A DNA stretch of 64,000 nt from Colimorpha sp045576855 (GCA_045576855.1 JAZNHG010000031.1:1-64000); one strand, 5' to 3'; positions 51,825 through 61,258 are shown, counted from the stretch's first letter. Translations and numbers: made by a program. Notes: a model not told the origin generated them from the letters alone.

Positions 51825-52729
51825 CCGCCTCGCCCTGCCGCCTCTGCCCGCGTGCCTGCGGCGTCGACCGCCAGTCGGCCACCGGATATTGCGGCGCCGG
51901 CGCACCCCTGCAGGTGGCCACCGTATGCATCCACCGCGGCGAGGAGCCCCCGCTCTGCCCCATAGTCAACGTCTTTTTCGCCCACTGCAACCTGCAGTGC
52001 ATCTACTGCCAGAACCACCAAATCAGCACCGGCAGCGGAGAATGGCCCACCATCAGCATCGAGGACCTGGCCGACAGCATCTGCACCCAGTTCGCCGCAC
52101 TCGCGGACCCCGGCGCCACGCCCATGCTCGGACTGGTCACCGCCGCCCACTATGCCCACCATATACCCGCCCTGCTCGACACGCTGCACCGCCGCGGCGT
52201 AGAACCCACCGTGGTCTACAACAGCGGTGGCTACGAGAGCGTACAGACCCTTCGCGCCCTCGAGGGGCTGGTGGACATCTATCTGCCCGACTTCAAATAC
52301 ATGGACCCCACCCTGGCACGCGACTACAGCCAGGCCACCGACTACCCCGAGGTGGCGCAGGCCGCCCTGCGCGAGATGCGGCGCCAGGTGGGCTCCGGAC
52401 TCAAGACCGATGCCGACGGGCACGCCTACCGCGGCCTCATAGTCCGCCACCTCGTCCTGCCCGGCGCCGTCGGCAACTCTATCCGCTGCCTCGACTGGCT
52501 GGCCGACGAATTCCCCTTCGGCCTCCACCTCTCGCTCATGGCCCAGTATTTCCCGCCCCGTACCGGCCTGCCCGCCCCGCTCGACCGCGTCATCACGCCC
52601 GAGGAATACACCGCCGTGGTCGACCACGCCCGCCAGCTGGGCCTCACCGACGGCTGGATACAGGAGTTGGACGCCCAGTCCAACTACAGACCCGACTTCT
52701 CACGTAACGGCAATCCTTTCGAACCATGA
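51809..52729 (+). CDS. PflX-like radical SAM protein (COG1313 type)
   Basis: 306 residues from the ATG at 51809. N-terminal Cys cluster CRLCPRACGVDR ... GYCGAG (Cys10, 13, 17, 28), then the radical SAM motif CNLQCIYCQN (Cys60, 64, 67). Later motifs YNSGGYESVQ and YLPDFKYMDP are characteristic of the PflA/PflX group. The N-terminal Cys suggests an auxiliary iron-sulfur cluster. It could activate a glycyl-radical enzyme, but no such partner is in the window. Its stop overlaps the next start by ATGA. Confidence 0.85.
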   Translation: MQLGLTASPCRLCPRACGVDRQSATGYCGAGAPLQVATVCIHRGEEPPLCPIVNVFFAHCNLQCIYCQNHQISTGSGEWPTISIEDLADSICTQFAALADPGATPMLGLVTAAHYAHHIPALLDTLHRRGVEPTVVYNSGGYESVQTLRALEGLVDIYLPDFKYMDPTLARDYSQATDYPEVAQAALREMRRQVGSGLKTDADGHAYRGLIVRHLVLPGAVGNSIRCLDWLADEFPFGLHLSLMAQYFPPRTGLPAPLDRVITPEEYTAVVDHARQLGLTDGWIQELDAQSNYRPDFSRNGNPFEP

Positions 52730-53310
52730 AATACAAGATAGACCCCGAAGAGCTGGAATTCGACTTCGACGGATGGGCCTTTGTGCATTTCCACACCGTC
52801 ACACCCGGCCACACCTTTGCCGACAGCCTGAACCGCCTCTACAACTACCGTCTGGTGCGCGTCGGCGACATGCCCATCGAGGGCACCCCCTGGCCCCTCT
52901 ACCGCCACGAGGACAATGTGCGCCACCTTATCTACTTCCTGGTGGAGCGGCCGGCCACAGCCGGCGACATGCCGTGGGAGGGCGGCGACAAGCTGCTCAT
53001 CGTGCGCGGCGAGAATGCCCCCAGCATGGCCGAACATATCTGTGCCGACTTTGCCGACAGCACAGCCATAGACGAGGCCGACCTGCTGGCCCGCGAGCAT
53101 GCCGACATTATGGCCGACCTGCTGGCCGGATTCACCGTGGCCAGCCGCCTCGATTTCGACTCGCCCCTGCCCACCCGCAAGGCGGAGAAGGAGCGCGCAC
53201 AGGCCATGCTGCTCTGTGACCTCATCCTGACCCATATCGAACAGAACCATCTGGACCTCACACGCGAGGACCTCATGCGGCTGGAGATGAAGCAGCTGCG
53301 CCGGAAATAG
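52726..53310 (+). CDS. IPExxxVDY-like protein
   Basis: 194 residues, acidic, no signal peptide. The segment HTFADSLNRLYNYRLVRVGD followed by PWPLYRHEDN and LIYFLVERP resembles the first half of the short Bacteroidota IPExxxVDY proteins (about 150 residues). The remaining part, with a charged helical C-terminus (ILTHIEQNHLDLTREDLMRL), is longer. The call is tentative and the function unknown. Translationally coupled to the radical SAM gene. Confidence 0.45.
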   Translation: MKYKIDPEELEFDFDGWAFVHFHTVTPGHTFADSLNRLYNYRLVRVGDMPIEGTPWPLYRHEDNVRHLIYFLVERPATAGDMPWEGGDKLLIVRGENAPSMAEHICADFADSTAIDEADLLAREHADIMADLLAGFTVASRLDFDSPLPTRKAEKERAQAMLLCDLILTHIEQNHLDLTREDLMRLEMKQLRRK

Positions 53311-53472
53311 TACATGTGCGACACGCGCCCGGCGCCACCCGCACCCACCCAACAACCGTACTCTCCACTCCCGTGCCCCGCCCGACGGCAGAAAACGCCC
53401 GCCGGACAGGAGCGGTTGACCGATTGTCGAAAAAAAATAATAAGTATCTGCGCCTATGCCAATATTTTTATG

Positions 53473-53480
53473 TATATTTG
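53473..53480 (+). promoter_or_regulatory. -7 box before pepD
   Basis: TATATTTG matches TAnnTTTG and lies 47 bases before the ATG at 53527. TCTG at 53447-53450 could be a weak -33 box at spacing 22. The region is AT-rich, as expected for a promoter. Confidence 0.5.
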
Positions 53481-53526
53481 CACCCACATATCGAACGAAT
53501 ACTTACAAATATTAAATAACAGCATT

Positions 53527-54984
53527 ATGACAATCAAAGACCTCGAACCCAAAGAGTTGTGGAGCAACTTCTACTCCCTCACACGCCAGCCGCGTCCCTC
53601 GAAACACGAAGAGAAAGTGCGCGCTTTCCTCGTCGATTGGGCCAAAAAGAACAAGATTGCCTGCCGCGTGGACGGCGTTGGCAACGTGATTCTGAGCAAG
53701 CCTGCCACCAAAGGCATGGAGGACCGCCACCCCGTAGTGCTGCAGGCCCATATGGACATGGTGCCCCAGGCCCGCGCCGGCAAGAAGCATGACTTCCTGA
53801 AAGACCCCATCGAGACCAAGATTGTCGACGACTGGGTGTACGCATGCGATACCACCCTGGGCGCCGACGACGGCATGGGTGTGGCCGCCATCATGGCCGT
53901 ATTCGCCAGCAAGACCGTGAAGCACGGTCCGCTCGAGGCCCTCATCACCACCGACGAGGAGACCGGTATGACCGGTGCTTTCGGCCTGAAGAAGGGCGAG
54001 CTGAAGGGCGACTACCTCCTCAATCTGGACAGCGAGACCGAGGGCGAGCTCTATGTGGGCTGCGCCGGCGGACTGGACGCCAACATCACCATCCCCTACG
54101 AGACCGAGCGCGCCCCCAAGGGCATGATGGCCTACCGCATCACCATCGGCGGCCTCAAGGGCGGACACAGCGGTATGGAAATCAACACCGGCCGCGCCAA
54201 TGCCAACAAGCTGCTCTTCCGCCACCTGCGCTGGGTGGCCGAGTGCGGCCTGCGCCTGATCAGTGTCGAGGGCGGCAACATGCGCAATGCCATCCCCCGC
54301 GACGCCGAAGCCGTCGTCGCCTTCCCCAAGGAGCATGAGGCTTGCATTCTGAAAGAGTTCGACAAAGTGGCCGGATGGGTCAAGAAGGAGCTGGCCTCCG
54401 TGGAGCCCGACTTCTTTATGAAGTACGAGCGCGTGCGCCTGAACCCCACCGTCATGACCGACGCCTCGACGCAGAAGATCATCAATCTGATGATGGTGGT
54501 CCCCAACGGCGTCATCCGCATGAGCAAGGATATGGAGGGTCTGGTGGAGACTTCGCTCAATATAGCCATCGCCAAGACGACGACCAACAAGAGCTTCACC
54601 GTGAAGGCCCTGCTGCGCAGCAGCGTCGACAGCGCCAAGGAAGCCCTCGGCGAGCGCCTGGTGTGCCTGGCCGAGCTCTGCGGCGGCCGCTGCCAACTCT
54701 CCGGCGCCTATCCCGGCTGGAAGCCCAATATGGAGAGCCAGCTGCTGAAGACCATGAAGCAGACCTACAAGAAGCTCTACAAGAAGGAGCCCGCCGTGAT
54801 GGCCATCCACGCCGGCCTGGAGTGCGGTCTGCTCGGCGGCAAGTATCCGGAGATGGAGATGATTTCCTTCGGTCCCACGCTGCAGAGCCCCCACAGCCCC
54901 GACGAGCGCTGCTATATCCCCAGCGCCAAGCGCTTCTACGACTACCTTCTGGCCACACTGGAGGCCATTCCCGTCAAGAAGTAA
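53527..54984 (+). CDS. pepD: Aminoacyl-histidine dipeptidase (M20C, PepD)
   Basis: 485 residues from the ATG at 53527; an open frame reaching upstream to 53314 has no support. M20C family motifs: LVDWAKKNKIACRVDGVGNV, VVLQAHMDMVPQ, CDTTLGADDGMGVAAIMAVF (metal site), TTDEETGMTGAFGLKKGELK, and GLKGGHSGMEINTGRANANK. It hydrolyses dipeptides, especially Xaa-His, in the cytosol with two metal ions. It is followed by a strong terminator. Confidence 0.95.
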   Translation: MTIKDLEPKELWSNFYSLTRQPRPSKHEEKVRAFLVDWAKKNKIACRVDGVGNVILSKPATKGMEDRHPVVLQAHMDMVPQARAGKKHDFLKDPIETKIVDDWVYACDTTLGADDGMGVAAIMAVFASKTVKHGPLEALITTDEETGMTGAFGLKKGELKGDYLLNLDSETEGELYVGCAGGLDANITIPYETERAPKGMMAYRITIGGLKGGHSGMEINTGRANANKLLFRHLRWVAECGLRLISVEGGNMRNAIPRDAEAVVAFPKEHEACILKEFDKVAGWVKKELASVEPDFFMKYERVRLNPTVMTDASTQKIINLMMVVPNGVIRMSKDMEGLVETSLNIAIAKTTTNKSFTVKALLRSSVDSAKEALGERLVCLAELCGGRCQLSGAYPGWKPNMESQLLKTMKQTYKKLYKKEPAVMAIHAGLECGLLGGKYPEMEMISFGPTLQSPHSPDERCYIPSAKRFYDYLLATLEAIPVKK

Positions 54985-55009
54985 GGCTCGCGGCAACCGC
55001 TACCACAGG

Positions 55010-55036
55010 AGGGGCACCGGATTCGGTGCCCCTTTT
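55010..55036 (+). terminator. Rho-independent terminator after pepD
   Basis: AGGGGCACCG (55010-55019), loop GATT, CGGTGCCCCT (55024-55033) then TTTT: a 10-bp GC-rich stem with T run, 26 bases past the stop. Confidence 0.9.
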
Positions 55037-55073
55037 CTGTCGCCCGCAGGTGCCGTGCGGCAAAATTGCACCT

Positions 55074-55216
55074 GCCTGTTGCGACGCGAAAAAACGCCTT
55101 TGTAACCCACTGAACCTCAGCCCCCCAACCTATCATCGACTTACCATCGACTTACCATCGACTTACCAACGACTTACCAACACCTTCTACGGTAGTAGTT
55201 GATAAGGTGTTAGGCA
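55074..55216 (+). repeat. Second 11-mer element family, copy 2
   Basis: The same head as copy 1 (GCCTGTTGCGACGCG, AAAAAACGCC, TTTGTAACCCACTGAAC, CCCAACCTATCATC) is followed by 11-mers GACTTACCATC (twice) and GACTTACCAAC (twice). A hairpin with AACACCTT ... AAGGTGTT arms ends it. It lies downstream of pepD and its terminator. The rest of the 346-base gap shows the two terminators and no gene. Confidence 0.85.
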
Positions 55217-55263
55217 GTCGATTGCTGGTCGATTGCAAGTGATTTTGGGCACGCTGGCCGGAG

Positions 55264-55306
55264 GAAAAAATCCCGCGGTCGGGAGACAACGCTCCGGCCG
55301 CGGGAT
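55264..55306 (-). terminator. Rho-independent terminator after the C10 protease gene
   Basis: The minus strand reads ATCCCGCGGCCGGAG, loop, CTCCCGACCGCGGGAT then TTTTT (T run 55270-55265). The long stem of 14-15 bp has two mismatches. Confidence 0.85.
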
Positions 55307-55330
55307 GGGGTTGTGCCGACCGGGGGCCGG

Positions 55331-57865
55331 CTACTGTTTCAGGAAGCGGTAGGTGTGCCCGCCCACCGAGAGCAGATAGGTGCCGGCGGGCAGCGTTGCC
55401 ACCTGCAGCGTCAGGCGCTCGGCACGGGCCGTCAGGCGCAGGTGCTCGCGGCCGCTGAGGTCGCATACCGTCACTTGGGTCCCGAGGGGCACGCCGTCGA
55501 CGGTGAGCGCGCTGGCGGCGGGGTTGGGATAGAGGCTCACGGTCGCGGCGTCGACCTCGCCGATGCCCTGCTGACCTCCGAGGACGACCAGGTGGAGGGT
55601 GACGATGCTGTCGCAGCCGGCTCCGGTGGTTCCGACATACTGGTAGTCGCCACTCTCGGTGTAGTTGTGTCCATGCCAGCTGTAGCTGCCGGTGGCGGTG
55701 TCGTGCACTTCGGTGTGGGCCGTCGCATTCACGGTGAGCTGCAGCACGCAGACGCTGTCGCACCCCTCGACCGAGGTGGTGCTCAGGCTGTCGACGGCGC
55801 TGGCGCGATAGGTGCTGCCATTCCAATAGAAGCTGTCGCACGCCTGGACTTCAAGCGTCTGGCGCAGGGTGGACTCCTGGAAGAGGGCGTGGAAGGCGGT
55901 GTCGGACAGGACGCTGACGGAGCGCGGATTGTCGGTGTTGCCGTCGCTCCAACCGACAAAGGCGTAGCAAGTCGCGGGCTCGGCCAGGAGGCTGACGGTG
56001 GTGCCGGCGTTGTAGATGCCGCTGCCGCTCACTGTACCATGCTCGCCGCCATCGGCGGTCAGCGTGCACTGCACGGCTGGGCTGAAGATGGCCCTCACCA
56101 TAAAGCTGACGTCGGTGAACATATGCCAGTTGCTGCCGTTGCCGCTGCCGCTGGCCATCCAGCTGCCGTTGCCGTTGCCTGCATAGTGGGTGGAAGCCGC
56201 CGGATAGGTGACGCTGCCGCTGAACATGGTTACCCACAGGGGCAGTGTGGCGTCGATGGTCAGTGCGCTGTCGAGCTGCACGGTGACCCACCTGTCGCCG
56301 TCGGCCACGTTGACCGTCTGTATATGGAAGAAATAGGAGGGCGTGTTGCCGCCGCCGCTGGCAATGCGGACGACGTAGGTGCCGCTGCTGCTGGCATAGA
56401 ACTGCACGGCATCCAGCGTGCGGAAGCGCTGCAGGTCGGCCGGGAACAGCTTCATACCCCAGTGGCATCCGTTACCGCTCGGGTAGCCATAGGAGGAGAA
56501 ATGGGCGTTGCCGGCATAGTAGACAGTGTCGGTCAGCGAGATGGGTTCGACAACAGCCGCGAGCGAGAGGGCGGTATCGAGCACCTGGCGGCGCGGATTG
56601 AAGATGATGCCGTCGGACCAACGCACGAAGCGGTAGCCGTCGCTGGTGTTGACACGCAGGCTGACGGTGTCGAGCGGCGCATGGCTGCCGGACGCGCCGG
56701 TGACATAGGCATTGGAGGGGTCGTTGATGCTGACCTGCACGGGGCAGTTGGCCGGCATGGTGGCCGAGGCCGGGCGCAGGCCCAACACAGCCGTATTGGC
56801 CAGATTGTAGGTCGAACTGGCGCTGCCGCCGGTGCCGCCCGGCGTGGGGTTGAGCTGGCCCATCAGGTAGTAGCCGTCGCAGTAGCCGCCCCAGCCCCAG
56901 TTGACGTGGTAGTGGCCTGCGTTGTTGCTGCCGTCGAGCACAAAGGCATGTCCGCCGCCCGGGTCACGACCCGAATAGAGTATGGGACGTGCTGCCGCGA
57001 GCTCGGCATCGAGCAGCGCACACCAGACCGAGTCGCTGAGGGCGTCCTTGAACACATGGCTGGCGGAGTGGGAGTAGCCGAAATATGTCTTCAGCGCATT
57101 CTCGGCACATGCCGATGCGGGGTTGCCATAGCTACCGGTGGAAGCGCTGCTGGAGGAGCCATAGGTCATCTCCACAGCCACACCGACATGGTACATCAGG
57201 GTAGCCACCGCATTGATTGCTGTCGAGCTACTGCTGGCGGTCAGGGCATTGGGCATAGAACTCCACTGATAGGTGGTGGCGCCGAAGTTGGCACTGAGCA
57301 GACCGTGGTTGCCGTCGGAATAACTATGCGAGCCGGTGCCCTGCTGCGGGTGGTTCCAATACTTCATCAACTGGGCCGTGGCGGTGGCCACACAGCCGGT
57401 GACGCAGTTGGCAGGGCACAGATTATTGTAGCGAGGCGACTGGTTCCAGGTGGTGGTGAGCAAGGGACTGACGACTACACTGTACAGAGGCTCGCCCCCT
57501 TCCAGCTGTTGCCACTCGGCAGCAGTGGACTCACTGGCCACTGTCTTCTGACTGCTGAGCAGTGCAATCTCCTCGCCATAGGCTTTCAGCCAGTCCTCGA
57601 TGTGCGCGGGCAGACTGCTGTCGGTGGTCCAAAGGTCGCCATAGGCCAGCACCGGACGCACACAATCGTCGGCAGCCACCACAGCAAAACGGCCGTCGGC
57701 GACAAAGAGATAGAGGTTCGACACCGAGGCTGGCAGTGATGCTTGCTGCACGCGAGCCTGGAGCAGAGCCGAGGCCACACGGGATGCACGGTCGGCCGAT
57801 ACGGGCGCCGCCGTGGCAGCGGCACACATGCCGAGCCACAGCAATGGGGTGAGGATACGTTTCAT
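55331..57865 (-). CDS. C10 family cysteine protease (streptopain-like) with T9SS sorting domain
   Basis: 844 residues from the ATG at 57865, with a signal peptide (cut near 20). A Spi_C10-like pro-region (to about 95) is followed by the C10 catalytic domain: GCVATATAQ holds the nucleophile Cys (about 158) and GGHAFVLDG the His (about 306), with NWGWGGYCDGYY near the latter. Beyond 350 come beta-sandwich and InlB-like repeat segments (GYRFVRWSDGIIFNPR; CYAFVGWSDGNTDNPR). The type A sorting domain begins at VSLYPNPAAS (about 774). Exported and probably surface-attached or secreted protease, comparable to P. gingivalis/Prevotella interpain-type enzymes. Three bases separate it from the upstream stop. 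Confidence 0.93.
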   Translation of the reverse strand: MKRILTPLLWLGMCAAATAAPVSADRASRVASALLQARVQQASLPASVSNLYLFVADGRFAVVAADDCVRPVLAYGDLWTTDSSLPAHIEDWLKAYGEEIALLSSQKTVASESTAAEWQQLEGGEPLYSVVVSPLLTTTWNQSPRYNNLCPANCVTGCVATATAQLMKYWNHPQQGTGSHSYSDGNHGLLSANFGATTYQWSSMPNALTASSSSTAINAVATLMYHVGVAVEMTYGSSSSASTGSYGNPASACAENALKTYFGYSHSASHVFKDALSDSVWCALLDAELAAARPILYSGRDPGGGHAFVLDGSNNAGHYHVNWGWGGYCDGYYLMGQLNPTPGGTGGSASSTYNLANTAVLGLRPASATMPANCPVQVSINDPSNAYVTGASGSHAPLDTVSLRVNTSDGYRFVRWSDGIIFNPRRQVLDTALSLAAVVEPISLTDTVYYAGNAHFSSYGYPSGNGCHWGMKLFPADLQRFRTLDAVQFYASSSGTYVVRIASGGGNTPSYFFHIQTVNVADGDRWVTVQLDSALTIDATLPLWVTMFSGSVTYPAASTHYAGNGNGSWMASGSGNGSNWHMFTDVSFMVRAIFSPAVQCTLTADGGEHGTVSGSGIYNAGTTVSLLAEPATCYAFVGWSDGNTDNPRSVSVLSDTAFHALFQESTLRQTLEVQACDSFYWNGSTYRASAVDSLSTTSVEGCDSVCVLQLTVNATAHTEVHDTATGSYSWHGHNYTESGDYQYVGTTGAGCDSIVTLHLVVLGGQQGIGEVDAATVSLYPNPAASALTVDGVPLGTQVTVCDLSGREHLRLTARAERLTLQVATLPAGTYLLSVGGHTYRFLKQ

Positions 57866-57867
57866 AG

Positions 57868-59709
57868 TCAAAGTCCTATAACGAGTTTGATATTTTCAAT
57901 ATTGGTTTCGCGCTTCAGACGGGCGTCGCTCTCGGCGGCATCGCTGCCTCGCTGCGTCTCAAGGAAGGCATCCTGCATCTCCAGTATATAGTCGCACTGG
58001 CGGCCATAGCGGCGCAGGTCCTCCGTATTGGTGATGGTCTCGATACCCTGATAGGCTTTATACATGCGGCCATACGCCTTGCGGATATTGTTGTACGGGA
58101 AGTCCTTATCCTTGATTCTCTTGTCGTTGTCGTTGATTTTCTCCATCTTGTGGAGCGTCTGCAGGCAGAGATGCTGCATCTCTATATACCCCTGCAGTAT
58201 GTCGATGAAGCTGCGGCCACGCTCGACGGTGGCGAAGGCGGGGCGCAGGTCGGTCTGCTTGCGGAGCAACTTGTAGCCGTTGGACAGCAGACGGTCCGTC
58301 TTCTTGGCGGCTATGAGGCTGTCGTCGCAGGTGGCGATATGGGCTCGCATCTCCAGTACATCGAGGTAACACTGCTGCACATCGAGCACTTCGGTCAGCT
58401 GCTGCTCGTATAGAGCCGCGCCCTCGGGGTCGCGGAAGCCGGGCATGGGACGCAGTTGGGGCTGCGCATCGCGGTAGGCACTGACCACATCGGGGAACTC
58501 TTTGTGCGAAAGAATGGTGTCGCCGCGCAGGGTGATATTCTCCAGCGTAGGATAGAAATCCAGGTAGAGCTGCTGGGCTGCGATGAAGTCGTCGAGGTGC
58601 TGGATGAAGAGTATGCTCTCGGCATGGGTAGTGAAGCTGGGCAGCTGGTCCACAGACTTCAGCACATCGCGGTAGGCCGACGCCTGGTCACGATACTTCT
58701 TGCCGTAGAGGCCCACTATGCTTTCGGTGCCGCTGGCGATGGTGGCGCGCAGCTCGAGGGTGTGGAGGTAGCGCTGCTGCACGTTGATGATAGTGCGCAG
58801 ACGGTTGACATACTCCTCGTATTCGCGTATGTCGGCAAAGGAGATGGGCACCTTGGTGTGCTTGAAGACCTTGGAATAGCTGCGATACACGTCGCCGTTC
58901 TCCTTCTCGCAGCGCACCTTGAGCACGTTCTTGAAGTTCTCTATCTGGTAGGGGAGCGAGTTGTTGCCCAGCACATTCTCCAACAGGTCGTTCTGGAACG
59001 AGTTGAGCTGGTCGAGGTGGGCGATGCTTTCGTCGGTGGCATTGCCCTCGGATAGGTCGAATTTGTTGTAGACCATCAGGTAGCTATAGTAGAGGTCCTT
59101 GAGCTGCTTGATCTGGTTCTTGTCCGTAACGCCGACGGCATCGCAGGCTGTCTTGATGGCACGGTCGTGCACCTCGATGTTGGCACGCAGGTCGGCGGCC
59201 TGCCGGTTGCGCTCCTCTTGCTGGCGGCGGGCCTCCTCGATGGCGCGCTGGCGGGCGGCTTCCTTCTCGGCCTCGATGCGCTGCTGCTCCAGACGGCTGT
59301 ACCTGATGCTGAGGCGTCCGGCCTGGTCGGCCAGGTTGCGCAGGCGGTATTCGAAGATTGGATAGTCGGCCAGAATCGTATTGGAGTCGAGCCAGATAAG
59401 GCTGTCGCGGAACTCGTAGTCGTGTTCTATCGACTGGAGCGCCCGCTGGGCACGCGTACGGATGGCGACGCAGAGGTTGGTGAGCTCCACATAGTTCTGC
59501 GGCTGCTCGTCCAGATGGCGCTGCAGGGCTGCGCTGTCGGCCAACCAGGCGGTGTCGATGCCGTAGTTGCCCATCAGGTGGCCGACGCTGAGTATGGTAG
59601 GCACACCGGGCGTCTGGGCCTGCGCCTGCTGGACAAAGGGGCACAGGTGGCCGAAGCAAAGCATCGCCACCCATGTCCATAGCCTTGATAACTTGATAGT
59701 CTTTATCAT
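57868..59709 (-). CDS. Hypothetical exported coiled-coil protein
   Basis: 613 residues with a signal peptide (cut after AQA near 32). A charged coiled coil about 140-180 (LEQQRIEAEKEAARQRAIEE) is followed by four or more related alpha-helical blocks with the pattern V-x-x-x-Q-x-x-Y/L-x-x-LEMRA (INVQQRYLHTLELRATIAS; LDVQQCYLDVLEMRAHIAT; IEMQHLCLQTLHKMEKI), each containing DDxLI/KxY. I do not recognise the family. It is cotranscribed with the C10 protease (2-base gap); a role with it is possible but unproven. Confidence 0.7.
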   Translation of the reverse strand: MIKTIKLSRLWTWVAMLCFGHLCPFVQQAQAQTPGVPTILSVGHLMGNYGIDTAWLADSAALQRHLDEQPQNYVELTNLCVAIRTRAQRALQSIEHDYEFRDSLIWLDSNTILADYPIFEYRLRNLADQAGRLSIRYSRLEQQRIEAEKEAARQRAIEEARRQQEERNRQAADLRANIEVHDRAIKTACDAVGVTDKNQIKQLKDLYYSYLMVYNKFDLSEGNATDESIAHLDQLNSFQNDLLENVLGNNSLPYQIENFKNVLKVRCEKENGDVYRSYSKVFKHTKVPISFADIREYEEYVNRLRTIINVQQRYLHTLELRATIASGTESIVGLYGKKYRDQASAYRDVLKSVDQLPSFTTHAESILFIQHLDDFIAAQQLYLDFYPTLENITLRGDTILSHKEFPDVVSAYRDAQPQLRPMPGFRDPEGAALYEQQLTEVLDVQQCYLDVLEMRAHIATCDDSLIAAKKTDRLLSNGYKLLRKQTDLRPAFATVERGRSFIDILQGYIEMQHLCLQTLHKMEKINDNDKRIKDKDFPYNNIRKAYGRMYKAYQGIETITNTEDLRRYGRQCDYILEMQDAFLETQRGSDAAESDARLKRETNIENIKLVIGL

Positions 59710-59745
59710 TGTTGTTGCATTTGTTCAATACACACGGGGCCCCGC

Positions 59746-61173
59746 TCAATCGCCATAGCTGCTGGCGTCGAAGCAGTGGGTGCAGATGCGCTCCTTGGGC
59801 ATGCCGATGGCCTGACACACATCGTCGACGGTGTTGAAGCGGAGTGTGTCGACACCCACATGCTGGCGTATCACCTCCACCATGCGCGCATACTCGGGCG
59901 TGGTGTGGTCGTGGTAGGCTTGCAGCTTGGCGGCGGGTATGTCCTCGCCGATACGGCCGCCCTCCAGCTCCTCGATGACGCGGCGGGTGATGAGTTCGCG
60001 GTCGGTCTTCGACTCGCTGAAGTTGAGGAACGTGCAGCCATGCACCAGCGGCGGGCAGCTGATACGCACATGGACGCTCTTGGCGCCGAAGTCGTAGAGC
60101 ATCTTCACATTGTCGCGCAGCTGGGTGCCGCGGACGATGGAGTCGTCGCAGAAGACGACATCCTTGCCCTGCAGCACGGCGCGGCTGGGGATGAGTTTCA
60201 TCTTGGCCACCAGCTGACGGTCGGCCTGGCTGACCGGCATGAAGGAGCGGCTCCAGGTGGGCGTGTACTTCAGCAGGCCGCGCTTGTAGGGTATCTGGCG
60301 CCCGTTGCTGTAGCCCAGGGCCATGCCGATACCGCTGTCGGGGATGGGGCTCACGAAGTCGGCGTGCACATCGTCGCGCTCGCCCATGAGGCGACCCAGG
60401 TTGTAGCGCACCTCCTCGGTGTTGATTCCTTCGTATTCGGTGCAGGGATAGCCGTAGTATATCCAGAGGAAGGAGCAGATCTGGTTGCGTTCCTCGGCGG
60501 GACGCAGCACCTGTATGCCCCCTTCGACGCTGACGCGCACCACCTCGCCCGGTCCGACGAAGCGGCAGGTCTCATAGCCCAGGTTGACGTAGCTGTGGCT
60601 TTCGCTGGCCAGCGCATAGTCGTTTCCGCGGCGGCCCACCACGATGGGGGTGCGGCCGTAACGGTCGCGCGCGGCGATGATGCCGTCGGGCGTCAGGATA
60701 ATCATCGAGCAGCTGCCCTTCACCCGGTTGTAGACATTCTCGATGCCGTCCACAAAGTCTTTGCCCTGCGAGATGAGCAGTGCCACCAGTTCGGTGGGAT
60801 TGGTGCGGCCCATGCTGAGGTCGGTGAACTGCTGATGCTTCTGCAGGCAGTCCTGCTCCAGCTCGTTGATATTGTTTATCTTCGACACCGTGGCGATGGC
60901 GAAGCGGCCCAGGTGCGAATTCACCATCACAGGCTGAGCCTCCGTGTCGCTAATCACGCCGATGCCCACATTGCCCGTCATCTCGGCCAGGTCTTTGCCA
61001 AACTTGGGACGGAAGTGCGAGTTCTGGATGTTGTGGATGTTCTGATGCGGCTGCTCGCCGTCGAACGTGGCCATGCCGGCACGCTTGGTGCCCAAATGCG
61101 AATGATAATCTGTTCCGTAGAACAAATCGGTGATACAGGGTTGTGTGGATACCACACCAAAGAAACCGCTCAT
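59746..61173 (-). CDS. purF: Amidophosphoribosyltransferase (PurF), Bacteroidota type lacking the N-terminal nucleophile Cys
   Basis: 475 residues. The PRPP-binding motif LLFCDDSIV-like appears as VVFCDDSIVRGTQLRDN (about 345-360), with FVSPIPDSGIGMALGYSNGR and YTPTWSRSFM typical of PurF. The C-terminus has CTHCFDASS. At the N-terminus, where E. coli PurF has MCGIVGI with the Ntn-hydrolase Cys, this protein reads MSGFFGVVSTQPC. The MGGFFG/MSGFFG start is known from Bacteroides homologues. It makes phosphoribosylamine from PRPP; how ammonia is supplied without the Cys is unclear. Confidence 0.88.
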   Translation of the reverse strand: MSGFFGVVSTQPCITDLFYGTDYHSHLGTKRAGMATFDGEQPHQNIHNIQNSHFRPKFGKDLAEMTGNVGIGVISDTEAQPVMVNSHLGRFAIATVSKINNINELEQDCLQKHQQFTDLSMGRTNPTELVALLISQGKDFVDGIENVYNRVKGSCSMIILTPDGIIAARDRYGRTPIVVGRRGNDYALASESHSYVNLGYETCRFVGPGEVVRVSVEGGIQVLRPAEERNQICSFLWIYYGYPCTEYEGINTEEVRYNLGRLMGERDDVHADFVSPIPDSGIGMALGYSNGRQIPYKRGLLKYTPTWSRSFMPVSQADRQLVAKMKLIPSRAVLQGKDVVFCDDSIVRGTQLRDNVKMLYDFGAKSVHVRISCPPLVHGCTFLNFSESKTDRELITRRVIEELEGGRIGEDIPAAKLQAYHDHTTPEYARMVEVIRQHVGVDTLRFNTVDDVCQAIGMPKERICTHCFDASSYGD

Positions 61174-61250
61174 TTTCTAAATATTAAATTATAGGTTATT
61201 ATATTGGTTAGTAATATTTTATACCCGTTTTTCCAAACAATGTTGAAGTG

Positions 61251-61258
61251 CAAATATA
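61251..61258 (-). promoter_or_regulatory. -7 box for purF
   Basis: The minus strand has TATATTTG (61258-61251), matching TAnnTTTG, about 78 bases before the ATG. The -33 region (TTAT at 19 spacing) is weak, and the surrounding DNA is AT-rich. Confidence 0.55.
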
